64,000 nucleotides of DNA from the NCBI RefSeq assembly GCF_030272615.1, contig NW_026729270.1, forward strand, positions 1 to 64,000, in the 5' to 3' direction. Numbering within the stretch: the stretch's first letter is position 1; each line of letters starts with the position of its first letter. The translations under genes and the position numbers were made by a program. Of this stretch, positions 1 through 12,361 are shown one piece after another. The notes beneath the pieces are model-generated. The model did not search any database. It was not told the DNA's origin and saw only the letters and a program-made list of their open reading frames with translations. Source of the stretch: Cryptomeria japonica (Eukaryota; Streptophyta; Pinopsida; Cupressales; Cupressaceae).

Positions 1-413
1 ATTGTAGATCACTTGGCTGATGCACCACTCAAAGGTGACCATCCTCTTATTTCCAAGTTTCCAGATGAGGAAATTTTCATGATCACAGCTACACAACCCT
101 GGAAGCTATATTTTGATGGCTCATACACCAGACATGGCTCAGGGGCAAGTATTATTGTTATCACACCTCAAGGTGACAGTATCCCGAAGTCATACAGACT
201 CACTTTCCCATGCACAAATAATTTAGCAAAATATGAGGCCTTCATCACAAAACTTAGATTGGCCATGCAATGGAATCTAAAAGAGCTACAAGTATATGGA
301 GATTCCCAGCTGGTCATTCGACAAGTCACTGATGAATACCAAACAAAGGATGATAAGCTCAGGTCATACAAAAGGATGGTGGATAGTTTCAAAGAATCAT
401 TTACAACATGCTA
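1..413 (+). pseudogene. Gypsy A pol fragment: archaeal-type RNase H domain
   Basis: The fragment reads openly through WKLYFDGSYTRHGSG, TNNLAKYEAF and YGDSQLVIRQ. It aligns residue for residue with the second RNase H of gypsy B. In gypsy B the second acidic motif is AEYEAL; here it is AKYEAF, so the first Glu of that motif has become Lys. The reading frame ends at 412-414, where the sequence jumps from the end of RNase H straight to post-pol spacer, so integrase is deleted. The enzyme would remove the RNA strand of the RNA/DNA hybrid during reverse transcription. This copy is a relic and cannot make a complete polyprotein. Confidence 0.85.
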
Positions 414-622
414 AAAATTCTCATTCAAAAAAGTCCTAAAATAATACCAAAAACATTCAGAAAAATGCATCAAAAGCAAAATTAAACATTTGCATATCGG
501 TAGTCCGTAGTCCTCTGGCCGCTGGTATCTGTGGATTTGCTCTAGTCGGTGATCTACTATAGGCATGACCATCATGATTGTTTCTCACTCCTTCGCCCAA
601 GGTCACTATCAGACCTCCAAAC
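414..622 (+). other. Gypsy A post-pol spacer joined by deletion to RNase H
   Basis: Contains the same 'ACCAAAAACATTCAGAAAAATG' type of sequence found just after the pol stop in gypsy B (about 30533-30556). Relative to gypsy B about 1.45 kb, including all of integrase, is missing at the join near 413. No gene is present. Confidence 0.7.
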
Positions 623-1220
623 TATTGGCAATATGAAGGAATTTATTATGTGTTGCATTGATGTTTTGTCATTGATGTCAACACTAGTTGTTATGGTTGG
701 TTAACGACATACAGATTTTGGTTATCAGTAGAAGAACTAGTGTTACCGACAGAAGGGACTATCAATTGGATACTATCAACATGTTTGGATCAATGGAATA
801 TGTTTGGTTTGATGTTTCTGGAGTATGTTTTGGTCAGTTGGTATTGACTTGATGATCGGATGCTATCATACACTCTAGTAAGCCTATACCTGTAAGGGTT
901 TAAGGTTTTACCAACAGAGCTTTTACTGAGAATCTTTGATAGGATGCATAAGTGGTGTTGGTGCGACTTCTAGATGGAATTCAGGATGCAGAAGGTGACC
1001 CTTGATCATGCCTCGACTAATTGGAGACACTGCTTTGGCATGGTGAATCTATTTAGATCCGGTAACTATCTAGGTTATGGACCGGTATCATGTTACGTGT
1101 TCTCTACACATTACCAGGATTATTTATGGATTGGTTAATGTTGTTTTGGTCTAAAGCCGACATGGCATATCATTGTAATATGGATGTATGTAATGATCTT
1201 ATTGTAATATCTTTTAGGTG
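623..1220 (+). repeat. Truncated 5' LTR of copia A
   Basis: Aligns with 10755-11352 of the 3' LTR (both start TATTGGCAATATGAAGG and share the run to ATCTTTTAGGTG), then diverges abruptly at about 1221. The lost part includes the TATAAATT box seen at 11385 in the 3' LTR, the R region, U5 and the primer site, so this copy has no 5' promoter. Confidence 0.88.
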
Positions 1221-1814
1221 ACTGGGAGAAGTTGTATTCACCTTGTTGACTGCAGACAAACCCATGAGTGGCCAAAATTCGTTTGGGGAAGAGTCTCAGA
1301 ATTTTAGAAATCTGAAAGTTGTTTTCAGATTTGAAAGTGTATACCTTGGAAGATTTTGTTGTTGAGAAATTTTAAAAAAAAATAATATTATGTGACTCTG
1401 TTGTGTGAGACTCAGAAATCTGAAAGTGTTTCAGACTAAAGATCAGTGGTTAAAATTTATTCCTCTTTAGGGAGGTGGCAACTCTGTAAGAGCGAACCTG
1501 AGATTTGGAGGTGCTCTTCGAATTTTCAGCCAAAGGTGAAGTAGACAACATCAGCAAATTTACTCCCGATATTCCTCAAAGTATTCATGAAATAATTATT
1601 TGTTCCTTATAAGGTGAAATAGTCACCATAGAAAGGAAAAGAAATATGCACTTCACATACTTCCTATTTTGAAAAGTTTTAGTCAGAAATATTGTGAGAA
1701 TTATGTCGGGTTTTGAAGTTAATGACTACATGTGTTTTGCAAAGTGATTGTAAAATAGTAAGATGCATTGTCCAAGTAATGGTTCAGTAGATTTCTCAAA
1801 TTTGATGGATCTAG

Positions 1815-3079
1815 ATGTGGTTCCTAGATCTGAAAACCCTTTTGTCAAATCTGAAAGAAATTGATAGGGAGATTGAAATATATCTTCAAAGAATCCAAGA
1901 TAAGTTCATCTTGTTTTTAAGAAGGAAAGTAGGGAAGAGAAAGGAAGAATTGTCATATGTTTTTTATGAAAGATTTATTGCTGCATTAAATGAGCTCCTA
2001 GTTGATGTTAGACCCCATGAGTGTTTGGATTCATTATTATTAGAGCTTGATGAGCTTGACTCAGTCAATTGGTCTTCAACCTTGAGGGAAGAAAGTGTTG
2101 CACACATTAAAGATGGATAGATGAGATTGAAATGAATAAATTTGAAAATGCACATAATATTGGATACAGTGATGGAGATGAATTTGTGAGTGGAGATGTC
2201 TCATATGATGCTGAAGATGATTCTTACTCTTAGCCTGATAGTGTAGATGTGTATTCAGAGAAAGAAGAAAATTGTGAGAGCATAATTTGTTGTTCAAATA
2301 ATCATGAGCTTGTTGAGGTTTCAGATTTGAATAATGTAGATGACCTTGTTGTCTATATCAATCCTCACAATGTTTGCAACCAAGGTTATGAAACTATGTT
2401 GCAACATATAGCAACACTTTATGATTGGCATGATAAAGGTCATGATGCAGATGCAAGTTGTTGTAATGACAAAATAAATACGCACAAAGACATGAGCACA
2501 AAAGATTTGATACTTACATTAGATTGGGACAATGTTTACATCACAGAAGATTCACTAAGTAGTGAACAAATCTCAGAACTCTTAGCTACTGATCTTAAGA
2601 GATATACATCCAGAAATGTCCCCAATCTCTCATACCCAATCAGTATATGTTTTTATACTGATGATGTTCTTGAGGGTGTGAAGTATGATACATATGATAA
2701 TCCTTTCCCTACATTTAAGTTGAATAATAGACAAGGTAAAAATGCATATAAGGCTGATAAATGTGATAATGTGGATTCATATGCTGATATGAACTCAGAA
2801 TTTGATATGCATTGTGTGGATCATGGTGCTAAAAGGATTGACAAATCTAAAGTGATTTTCCCAGATTTACAATTGGTAAATGAACCATTGACAGGTGATC
2901 ATGCATTTTCATGTTTGCAAAAGGCTGATATAAGGTGTAATCAACATGCTAAATTGCTAGTGATTAGATGGAGTTGGGTTACTTTTCTTTTTAGTTGGGA
3001 AACAATTGTAAACAATATGATAGTTATGTGTCATTTGATGATCAACATTCAGACGTGGGTTTTGTTTTTCAAAGGTTGA
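1815..3079 (+). pseudogene. Decayed unknown protein-coding sequence
   Basis: Two overlapping-context ORFs make one plausible gene. The first (1815-2120, 101 aa) is rich in charged helix-like residues and ends HIKDG. A frameshift near 2111 leads into the frame of the second ORF (2249-3079, 276 aa), with one stop at about 2231-2233 between them. The second ORF is acidic and contains TLDWDNVYITEDS and YPISICFYTDDVLEG. Near 2960 coding character seems to move to another frame (FDDQHSDVGFVFQRLNDYQ) and can be followed to about 3146. I do not recognise the family and see no zinc knuckle, protease or polymerase motif. It may be the gag-like or accessory ORF of an unidentified element, or a host gene relic. 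Confidence 0.35.
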
Positions 3080-3939
3080 ATGATTACCAGTGTGTTGATT
3101 ATCTATTATGTGATGAGCTGATGAGAAGCTATAGAATCTGTGATTAGGAAAATGTAAATGAAACTTTTAGCTTACGCTTGATTCATGGAAATGAGAATCA
3201 TGTGTTTGATAGAGGTAAGCATTGATTCTAATTTTGATGGCCCGGGGCCATATGTAAATAAATTCTATTGTACAGTTGCTTTGCTTCAGTTGTGTGGTTT
3301 TCAATAAGGAGCCCTGTTTTTTGGGTGGAATAAGGAACCCCTATTTTTGAATTGAAGAGAAGTGTCCTTTTTTTTTTGGGTGGTCTACTCTACCATAGAT
3401 TCTGAACTCTTCTATTGATCTTGCAATAACCATCCCCAGTCAGAGCCACTGTTGGGACTCACAAAATTTTTGATGAATTTGGGGAGGCCCATTTCTAATT
3501 TTTGCATCTACTATCAAAGGACCACCTAATGGGTCAGCTCGATAGGCATTCATTTCAAAGAAGGAAAAAATAAAACCCAGTTTATATCCTCCCCTCATGC
3601 AAAATTTCCAAGTAAATGCAATTGGTTGGTATATTTTGAGTGCCCCTGTATGGTTCTTGAAGAGGCTTAGAAACCTTCAGGCAAAAGTAAATGGCAGGAG
3701 TCGTGTGACAGGAGAAATGAATTAGAGGGTTTTCAAGCAAAGGCCTAGGCGTAGACCATTTATTCTACATTGGTCGCATGGAGGAAATTTATCACATTAA
3801 AAGGCAAGGCCGCATATATCCTTAGTGTCAAAGCTTATAGGATTTTGACAAAGAGCAGTTCAGTGTTCATGGGCCCCCCGCGTGTGTGCGTGTCTCAAAG
3901 CGGCCAAATTAACAGGCGAGCATGTTGCAGACGATTAGA

Positions 3940-5050
3940 TGACCATCGCTATACCACTATGCCAAAGTGCTGTACTATTAATTATCATGACTTGGTGACT
4001 GATGAGGTGGCGGTTGACTGGTAGTTGAGGTGGTAGACAAGTGGTGCCCAGATGGTGGCCAGTTGGATGCATAGACAAACCAAAGAGTGACCTATCGAAC
4101 AGACTTTGGCTTTGATGGATCTCTAAAAGGTTTCGCTGAAGGCTCAATTCCATTGACATAGACCACATCGAAGAAATCAGAGCTGGTCCCGTCGATAAAG
4201 TAAAGGTATCGATGAAACTATGGGTTTGATGGGACATGTGAATAGCTCGTCGAGGGAGGAAGTTTGGCCGAAAGACTAATGTTGAACAAACCAAGGGTGA
4301 CATGGTAGTCCAGGTGGATCCACAAGCGGGTTGTAAGTTGACATGTGGCACAGATGGACAAAGAGGTAAGTATTGAGCAAGTTGAGCAGATCTGATAGTT
4401 GGGCAAAGAGATCCAACATTGGTCACTATACCGCGATAGAAAGATGCTCGCTAGCTATCCCCTGTGACCTGGCGACAAAGTACATGCAGAAAAAGTGAGC
4501 GGCTCAGGTGTTAAGGATCGAGTAGGTTTGGGCCGATCTAGCAGTTGTCACTATACTGTGAGATGAAGAAGCTAGCTAGTTATCCCCTGCGACATAGTGA
4601 CTAATGAGGTGGCAATTGAGGTGGTTGTCCAGGTGGGCTCAGAATGAATCAGGATGTGTCACATGGCAGAGAGTAGAAGAAAAACTAGGATGGGCCCAAG
4701 TCTAGTGGCAGGTCAAAGCGGTGGCCAACTGAATACATGGACAAATCAAGAAGCAACACATGGTAGGCTCGCTAGAAGAGAGAGTAGTCCAGGATATTTA
4801 ACAGGTGGGCAAGTCAAGGAAGATCTGACGGTCAAATGGATGATCTGATAGTGGTCGCTATGTCTCGATGGAAAGTAGCTCGATGGCTATCGACGTGACT
4901 TGGTGACCAAGTGGTGGGACTCAACAAGAGAGTGATTCAGAGGAGAAATAAAGAATGAGAAGTTTGAAAAATATCAAATGGTGGTTGCTATACCGCAATG
5001 GGAAACCGCTCGTTGGTTAACCATCACGACATGGTGACAAGGTAGGCCTA
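3940..5050 (+). repeat. Diverged interspersed direct repeats
   Basis: A motif of about 65 bp recurs at roughly 3947, 4423, 4548, 4850 and 4984. Its core is 'CGCTATACCGCGATGG-AA-GC-GCTCG', followed by 'TTATCCCC-GTGACTTGGTGAC'. Between the copies is a second recurring string of the type 'CAGGTGG...GACATGTGGCA-AGATGGACAAA'. Spacing is irregular, so it looks like an old tandem array. No ORF is credible here. Confidence 0.5.
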
Positions 5051-6340
5051 GGTCAGAGGGTAGGTCTGACCTTGCTCAGGTGGTAGGACAAGTGGTGCAC
5101 AGAGGAACTCACGAGCCAATATAGAGGTGACATGTGGCAAAGATCTACATGGGAAGTTCAAAGTTTAAAATATAGTTTCAGACTAGTGAAAAAAGAGAAA
5201 TTAATGACTAGTTGGTTGGAAGGGCCTGAGAGGTTAATTTGCCTGAGGGTTAATTTTTGCCCAAATATAGACATATTATATATCATTGGAAAGCTCTAAA
5301 AATGAGGAATCCATTCTTGTAGTAAAGTGTAACCCATGGAAAATATTTTTGGGGCAGTTAACTCAAGATCTTAGAATTTATTTTTCAATCAGAAAAAAAG
5401 GATTTTCTGCAAGCTAAGTGTGTGGGCAGTTGTCTTGGTCAGAGATGAAATCCAAAAATTCCCCTCTCTGCCTATTTATTCAGAGGTCTTCTCATTTGTA
5501 AGGGTTCCATATTTTTGTGAGCAAGGCTCCTTAATCTTGGTTTCCATTTTCTGAGTTTTTCCAAGTTTGTAATATGATGTCTTTTTTCAAGTAATGGAGT
5601 ATATTTTCTTGTTGTAAGTGTTTCTTGTTCCAAATTTATATGTATGTAAGGCATGCATAAATTCACACAAAGTTGTCTTTGAATGTATATTTCTTTGTTC
5701 CAAATTAAATCCTCAAGGAGGCTGGAGTTTGTCATCTCAAGGAGATTGTTGTCATTGTTTGCAAGCATTCTTCAAGGAAGAATTTAAACTCTGTAATCAA
5801 TCATAGATGATGGGATATATTTTTTCAATATTTGATGATTTTGTGAGTGAGCTGAGTAATGTATTTTTGTAAGGCATTAATGTAGGGATACTTAATGATG
5901 AAGGTGGATTTGCAATGGAGGTTTTCATTTATAGTTTGATGTATGACTCCATTCCCTTGGATAAGGCACTAGTCTTGCAAATCTTGGGGATTGTCAGAGA
6001 TTTTTAAAATCAAATATCCTTTTACTTTTATGTTTGTAGGTTTAGTTTGTTCCACCTATCTCATGCTCCAATATAGTTGAGATGTCAACATAGATCTAGC
6101 CCATCTATAGTAACCTCCTTGTTGTTGAGCCTTTTGAGATTCATCTACTTTTGTTGATGCCATATGTCTGTAACTGGTTGTATTCTATGCATCAAAAGGG
6201 TGTCCCCCCCTAGGTCTAGCAGAACCTAAAGTGTAGGAGGATCATTAGGATCCTATGTTATGTTGTCCAAGCCCTGAAGCTTTTCATTGATTGAGATTGG
6301 CTATTTCATAGATAGATTGCAGGTGAACTTGGTTTGCTCA

Positions 6341-9300
6341 TTTTTTAGAACAACACCAACATCTAGCAATCCTACTCCTCCAGAGTTGGACAAGAATACT
6401 GAAAATGATTGTAGAGCAAGAGAAGCCCTCCTGTGTGCACTCACTGATCAGCAAATCATAAGATTGATTGATAAATCATCTGCAAAGGATATGTAGGATA
6501 AATTGCAAACTCTGAATGAAGGTTAACCTACTGTCAAAATTTCTAAACTTGATGATTACCGGGTAAGATATGAGAACTTGAAGATGGTAGATAATGAAAG
6601 AATTGCTACATTTATGGAAAGAGTAAATGAGATTGTCATAGGAATTCAATGTTGTGGAGGATCTCTGAGTGAATATGAAATAGTTTCTAAAGTTTTGAGA
6701 TCCCTACCACCGGCTTACAAGATGAAGGCTACTGCAATTCATGAATTGAGAATAATGAAAAATACTTCAGTTAACAAAGACATTCTAATTGGGGAATTAT
6801 CTACTTTTGAGCTTGAATAATTTGGACCCTCTGGAGCTGTAAAGTCTAAACCTTCTTTTCATGCATCACCATCTACCAGAAAAAGTGATAGGAAAGACCT
6901 ATATGCAAAAGAATTCAAAGATATGAGGAAAGAGGATGAAGAATTTGAGCAACTTGAAGCCTTATTTGCTAGAAGAGTACCTAAAGGACCGACAGGAAGT
7001 AAGTATGAAGGAAAAGGATGTTTTAAAATCTTTGCATGTAATAAGATTGGTCATTTTGCATCTAGATGTACTGAAAGGAATGCAAGATTTGAAGAAAGAG
7101 TTAAGAAATCATTTAATCCTAATCAGAACAAATATAGATTCAAGAAAAACAAACTATGCTACATAGCGGATGAGGAAGGAGTAAGTGATGACTCAAAGGA
7201 TGAACCGACAGGAGACTCTGCTAGTGGATCTGGCAATGGAAAGGAATGGGTGTTCTATGCTTTAAAGGAAGATGAACCGGAAGAGGCTATCAAGAATGAA
7301 GAAAAGGCCCTGGCAGCAAAAGTTAAAGACAATGATGAATGGGTAATTGATAGTGGATGCTCACATCATATGACTGGAGATAAAAGAAAATTTATGTCCT
7401 TGCAAGAATACAATGGTGGTCAAGTAAAATTTGGGGATGACAAAGCATGTATGATCAAAGGTAAAGGTATTATTTCTCTAGATGGAAAGCATAATACTAA
7501 TAATGTCTATTATGTAGAATGTTTAAAGCATAATCTTTTAAGTATTGGTCAATTGGTGGATAAGGGATTCCAAGTTCAGTTCAAAGATAGAAAATGCAAA
7601 ATCATTAACAAAACTGGTTTGGAGATTGCAACCGGTACTCAGACTGGAGGTAATATCTTTCACTTGAATACTGGTAATAAGACAATTTTGGTTGCTCATA
7701 TTTATGAGAGTTGGTTATGGCATAAGAGGTTGTGTCATGTAAATTTTGATTGTATTGTTATGATCAGTTCAAGAAAGGTAGTTAGAGATATACCTAAGAT
7801 TATAAAGCCTCATAATCCGATATGTAAGGAATGTCAATTGGGAAAGCAAGTTGGAACTTCTTTTAAGAGCATACATGATAAATCTAATGATGTGCTTGAT
7901 TTGATTCATACCGACTTATGTTATCCAACAAGGACTAGAAGCTTTCAAGATGATAGGTACTTCATGCTAATAATTGATGATTATTCTAGAATGATGTGGG
8001 TGACTTTTCTAAGGGAGAAGTCTGAAGCTTTTGAGAAATTTAGGATCTTCAAAGCAAAGGTGGAAACAAAAACTAGATTTAAAATCAAATGTTGGAGATC
8101 AGATCAAGGAGGTGAGCTCACATCTCATGAATTTAAATTTTTGTGAGATAAATGGAATTAGGAGACAATTATCTGCACCCAGACTCCTCAGCAGAATGGA
8201 GTAGTGGAAAGGAAGAATAGAACCATTTTGGATGCAGCAAGGACCATGATGATGGAAGCCAAATTTCCTCACATCTACTGGAGAGAAGCAATGAGTACAA
8301 CAGTCTACACATTCAACAAAGTTAATATCAAAGGTGAAACCGGTAAGACTCCTTATGAATTATGATTTGGACATACACCTACTATTAAATATTTTAGAAT
8401 TTTTGAAAGTAAATGTTATATCAAAAGGGATGATTCAATTGGGAAGTTTGATCCTAGATGTGATGAAGGGATATTTCTTAGATATTCAATTCAGAGAAAA
8501 ACATATATATGTTATAACAAAAGATTGCAGAAAATTGTGGAGAGCACAAATGTGAAAGTGGATGAGCAATACAAAGATCAATCTATATCATATGACAGGG
8601 AACCAATAGTGAAAATGATCATAACTGAACCAGAAATGCTTCAACCGATACAAGATACTGAGATAGTTACACCAGTACAATCAAAAAATTCAACTGTGAC
8701 TGATGATCAGAATAGTGAACCTGAAGTTCAGAAGACACCAAGGTATGTAAGATTAAATCACTCTAAAGATCAAATAATTGGAGATAGGAACAAGGGAGTT
8801 ATGACAAGAAGAAGACTGACAAATGAAGAGGTATGTCTTATTTCTGAAATTGAAGCGACATTTGTTATTGAAGCTTGTAAAGATAAACATTCATTAAAGG
8901 CTATGGAAGATGAATTAGATCAGATAGAGAAGAATAAGAATTGGACCTTAGTTCTCCGACCTAAAAATAAGAATGTTATTGGAACTAAATGGGTTCTTAG
9001 AAATAAACTAAATGAGGATGGTCAATTTGTAAGAAACAAGGCTAGACTGGTTTGTAAAGGATATTCTCAAATGGAAGGAATTGATTATGGTGAGACATTT
9101 GCACCAATAGCTAGAATTGAACTTGTTAGACTATTTCTTGCCTATGTAGCATATAAGAACTATAAGGTCTATCAAATTGATGTTAAATGTGCATTTTTGA
9201 ATGGTGAACTTGAGGAAGAAGTATACATTGAGCATCTTGACGGATTTTCACTAATAGATGACAAAGATATGGTTTGCAGGTTAAGGAAAACATTATATGG

Positions 9301-10386
9301 ATTGAAACAAGCTCCTAGAGCTTAGTATGCAAGGTTGGATAAATATCTTTTGAAGCTTGGTTTTACTAAGGGAAATGCTGACAATAATTTATATTACAAA
9401 ATCACTAATGATGATATTCTGATTATTGAATTATTTGTTGATGATATCATTTTTGGAGGTGAAGATAAATTGTGCATGGAATTCTCTAAGAATATGAAGA
9501 ATGAATTTGAAAAGTCTATGATTGGTGAGATGAGATTTTTCGTAGGTTTGCAGATTACTCAAATTGACAAAGGCATTTTTATCTGTCAAACTAAGTATCT
9601 AAACAAATTGTTGAATAAGTTTGGTATGGATAATTCCAAATCAGTAATACTCCTATGGTGACAAGTGAGAAATTATCTATCAAAGACATATCTGCACCGA
9701 TAAATTTGACAAGGTATAAGTCTATGATTGGTGGCTTGTTATATCTAACTTAGACTATATCGGATATTATGAATGCAGTAAGTATTGTTTCAAGATATCA
9801 AATTAATCCTAAAGAAATTCATGAATGTGCAGTAAAGAGGATATTTTGGTACTTGCAAGGAACAACAAAATATGGCTTATGGTACTCTAGAGATGATAAC
9901 TTCACTTTATGTGCATATATAGATTCGGATTGGGCAAGAGATACTGATGACAGGAAGAACACTTATGGTGGAGCTTTCTTTCTTGGAAAGAAATTGGTTT
10001 CATGGATCAGAAAAAAATAGTCATACATTTCTTTATCTACTATAGAAGCTGAATATATTGCAGCAACAACTAATTGCACTCAAGTCTTGTGGATGAAGCA
10101 AATGTTGAAGGATATCAAGGTAAATTGCAATGAATTGGTAGTTATCTATTGTGATAACTCTGTGGCTATTGACATATCTAAGAATCTAGTATTTCACTCT
10201 AAGACCTAGCACATTTCAATAAAATATAACTTTCCAAAGGAAAAGGTGGAAGAAAAGGAAGTCAAATTGGTTTATGTGAACACTAAAGAGCAGATTGCAA
10301 GTATATTCACTAAACCGTTGTCTAAGGAATCATTTGAATATTTGAGAGATAGGTTAGGGGTATCTACCCCTCTAGTAGAAACTTAA
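6341..10386 (+). pseudogene. Copia A gag-pol polyprotein relic
   Basis: Reads gag (UBN2-like; AREALLCALTDQQI, then the 6578-6820 block) and a zinc knuckle at about 7021 whose first Cys at canonical spacing is Ile (IFACNKIGHFASRC). Next come protease (WVIDSGCSHHMTG, about 7339), pre-integrase (LWHKRLCHVNF, CKECQLGK), and integrase (HTDLCYP, WRSDQGGE, and QNGVVERKNR in another frame). RT follows (GTKWVLRNKL, YQIDVKCAFLNGELEEEVY, FVDDIIFGG at about 9437), then RNase H (SDWARDTDDRKN, 9932 on). Breaks seen include stops at 6494 and 6818, a frameshift at about 8143, a one-base loss near 8189, and stops at about 8362, 9323, 9659, 10018 and 10207. The gag N-terminus and start codon are missing. Not functional. 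Confidence 0.85.
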
Positions 10387-10754
10387 CTAATGGATCAGTG
10401 CATCCGTCTGATATGCATCATCAAATTTATCCTTTGTTGTGATTGATGTCTAGTGGTGCTACTACTCAGGGGGAGTAATCAGCTTTGAGATTCACAGGAT
10501 TTTGATATCTATGTCATATCTTTGGCATTGATGTCAAAGATGTAGAGTTATATGTGAAAAATAATATCATAATATGTCATATGGGAGAGAGATTCAGATT
10601 AGTTTCAGATTGGACTGCACTCCTCAAGGGGAGTTACTGGGATTTTTCAGTTTTTCATTGTTATATCTTCTATGAGAAATGTTTGCCATTTCTTGGCACT
10701 TAGATGTTTTCTTTTTTCACATCTAGTGTTGCCATCAATGCCATAGGGGAAGAT
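10387..10754 (+). other. Copia A 3' non-coding tail with polypurine motifs
   Basis: Non-coding. Holds CTCAGGGGGAGTAATCAGC (about 10467), a form shared with copia B (about 14516), and the decayed polypurine tract ATAGGGGAAGAT immediately before the 3' LTR. Confidence 0.6.
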
Positions 10755-11990
10755 TATTGGCAATATGAAGGAATTGATTATGTGTTGCTTTGATGTTTGG
10801 TCATTTATGTCAACACTAGTTGTTATGGTTGGTTACCGACAGACAGATTTTGGTTACTGGTAGAAGAACTAGTGTTACCGATAGAAGGGACTATCAGTTG
10901 GATACTATTGACATGTTTGGATCAATGGAATATGTTTGGTTTGATGTTTTTGGAGTATGTTTTGGCTAGTTGGTATTGACTTGATGATTGAATGCTCTCA
11001 TACACTCTAGTAAGCCTATACCGGTAAGGGTTTAAGGTTTTACTGACAGACCTTTTACTAAGAATCTTTGACAGGATGCATAACTGGTGTTGGTGCGGCT
11101 TCTAGATGGAATTCAGGATGTAGAAGGTGATCCTTGATTGTCCCTCAACTAATTGGAGACATCACTTTGGTGTGGTGAATCTATTTAGGTCTGGTACCTA
11201 TCTAGGTTATGGACCGGCATCATGTTATGTGTTCTCTACATGTTACCAGGATGATTTATGGATTGGTTAATGTTGTTTTGGTCTAAAGCCGGCATGGCAT
11301 ATCATTGTAATATGGATGTATGTAATGATATTATTGTAATATCTTTTAGGTGGTCGACCTAATTGGTTTAGGCCTTAGGGTTTGTATAAATTGATGTAAG
11401 ATCTCATTCTAGATCATGGTCGTGGTCATGGTCGTGGAATGAAATATCATATGAGAAGGAGATTTGGTCGATCATAGGTGATCGAATTAGGTTTATGTAA
11501 GAGGTCAAAGGCCTCTGGTATTGAGCTTAATCAAGACTATAATCAGGCATGGTAGATGCTATCACTAACAGTTCATTCTTCTAGATTGTTGTCCAATTAT
11601 CTTGAGGTGGTTATAACCTCTCTGTAGTTAATGAGACTCCTTTGTAATGAGCAGTACGCTCTAGGTAGTGTGCCTTCCTGCATGTGCAGGCCCCTTATTG
11701 TATCACATACTTCATGCAGAAGTATCATCTAACTGTGGGTAGGATTCCCATCATGGTTTTTCCCTTTACTAGGTTTTCCATGTACAAATCATGGTGTTAT
11801 GTGGTATGGTTGCATTGTGTTAATTCTCTGTTTCATTCTTAAGTTTTATTGCTTACCGGTATCTATTTCTGCTATTCCGGTATTCAATGTTTATGTGCTC
11901 CGGTTAAAGGTTATAAAGTGGTTTGATTAATATAATCTGTTGACAACTAATTCACCTCCACCTCTTAGTTGTCCACCGGTTATTCTAACA
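10755..11990 (+). repeat. 3' LTR of copia A
   Basis: Spans 1,236 bp from TATTGGC to TTCTAACA. It carries a TATAAATT box at 11385-11392 and the block CATGGTTTTTCCCTTTACTAGG (about 11752), which is shared with the copia B LTR and the solo LTR at 47435. Its end, GTTGTCC...TTCTAACA, matches the copia B LTR end. Confidence 0.88.
11385..11392 (+). promoter_or_regulatory. TATA box in copia A 3' LTR
   Basis: TATAAATT in the context GGGTTTGTATAAATTGATG. The same position holds TATATATA in the copia B LTR (15419-15426) and TATAAAT in the solo LTR (47902-47908). It is the likely core promoter for element transcription. Confidence 0.5.
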
Positions 11991-12361
11991 TAAACTGCTA
12001 GGGAGATAGGTGCAAATTAGATAGTTTTACCCCTTCCCCTCCAATTATACCCCCTCCAACCCTAACCCTACTTTGCCCCACTCACCACCATGGTCCCTGT
12101 GAACTTCAAAAGCCTCTCATTTCTCTGTATACACTTCATCTTCTCCCATTCTTTCGCCATTATTTCTAATTTATTCTATTCTACCTCCCCCAAACTTCTT
12201 TCTCTTTTTTGAGAGATCGCCCAATTTTTCAAAAAAAATCAGCCCATCTCTTGAGGGGGCATACCACCCACTAAATTAACATTTCTGGGGCATATTTCTC
12301 ATACATATCTTTCCTTCTTTGAAACGACGTGATAAACCACACCATCTCAAAGAGGGGCAAA
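11991..12361 (+). other. Gypsy A 3' untranslated end with two hairpins and polypurine tract
   Basis: Resumes gypsy A after the copia insertion. It contains the inverted repeat 12210-12224 / 12239-12253 and a second one at 12317-12331 / 12338-12352, then AGAGGGGCAA directly before the LTR. The same arrangement is in gypsy B (32824-32976). No gene. Confidence 0.65.

Larger units (their letters stand above)
1221..6340. other. About 5.1 kb of non-copia DNA inside copia A
   Basis: It lies between the broken 5' LTR and the first recognisable gag residues. It holds a decayed ORF pair (1815-3079), then non-coding sequence with short diverged repeats (about 3940-5050) and an AT-richer part (5160-6280). 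I found no clean terminal repeats or target duplication around it. AGGTG occurs near both edges (1216-1220 and 6321-6325), but the copia sequence does not resume after the right copy. Origin unknown: it may be host DNA, another element, or the result of recombination. Confidence 0.5.
623..11990 (+). mobile_element. Copia A: degenerate Ty1/copia element with a rearranged 5' end
   Basis: The parts in order are a truncated 5' LTR (623-1220), about 5.1 kb of unrelated DNA, gag-pol relics (about 6340-10386), a 3' non-coding tail with a short GGGGGAG motif, and a full 3' LTR (10755-11990, TATTGG...AACA). Domain order gag, protease, integrase, RT, RNase H is the copia order. The target duplication is CAAAC/TAAAC in gypsy A. 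The first base of the LTR motif is intact, but the canonical TG has become TA at both ends, so the change either predates insertion or was copied by the reverse transcription cycle. Confidence 0.85.

Noticed and set aside
12056-12072. CCCTAACCCTA telomere-like sequence
   Set aside because: Fewer than two full units within a C-rich element tail; no array.
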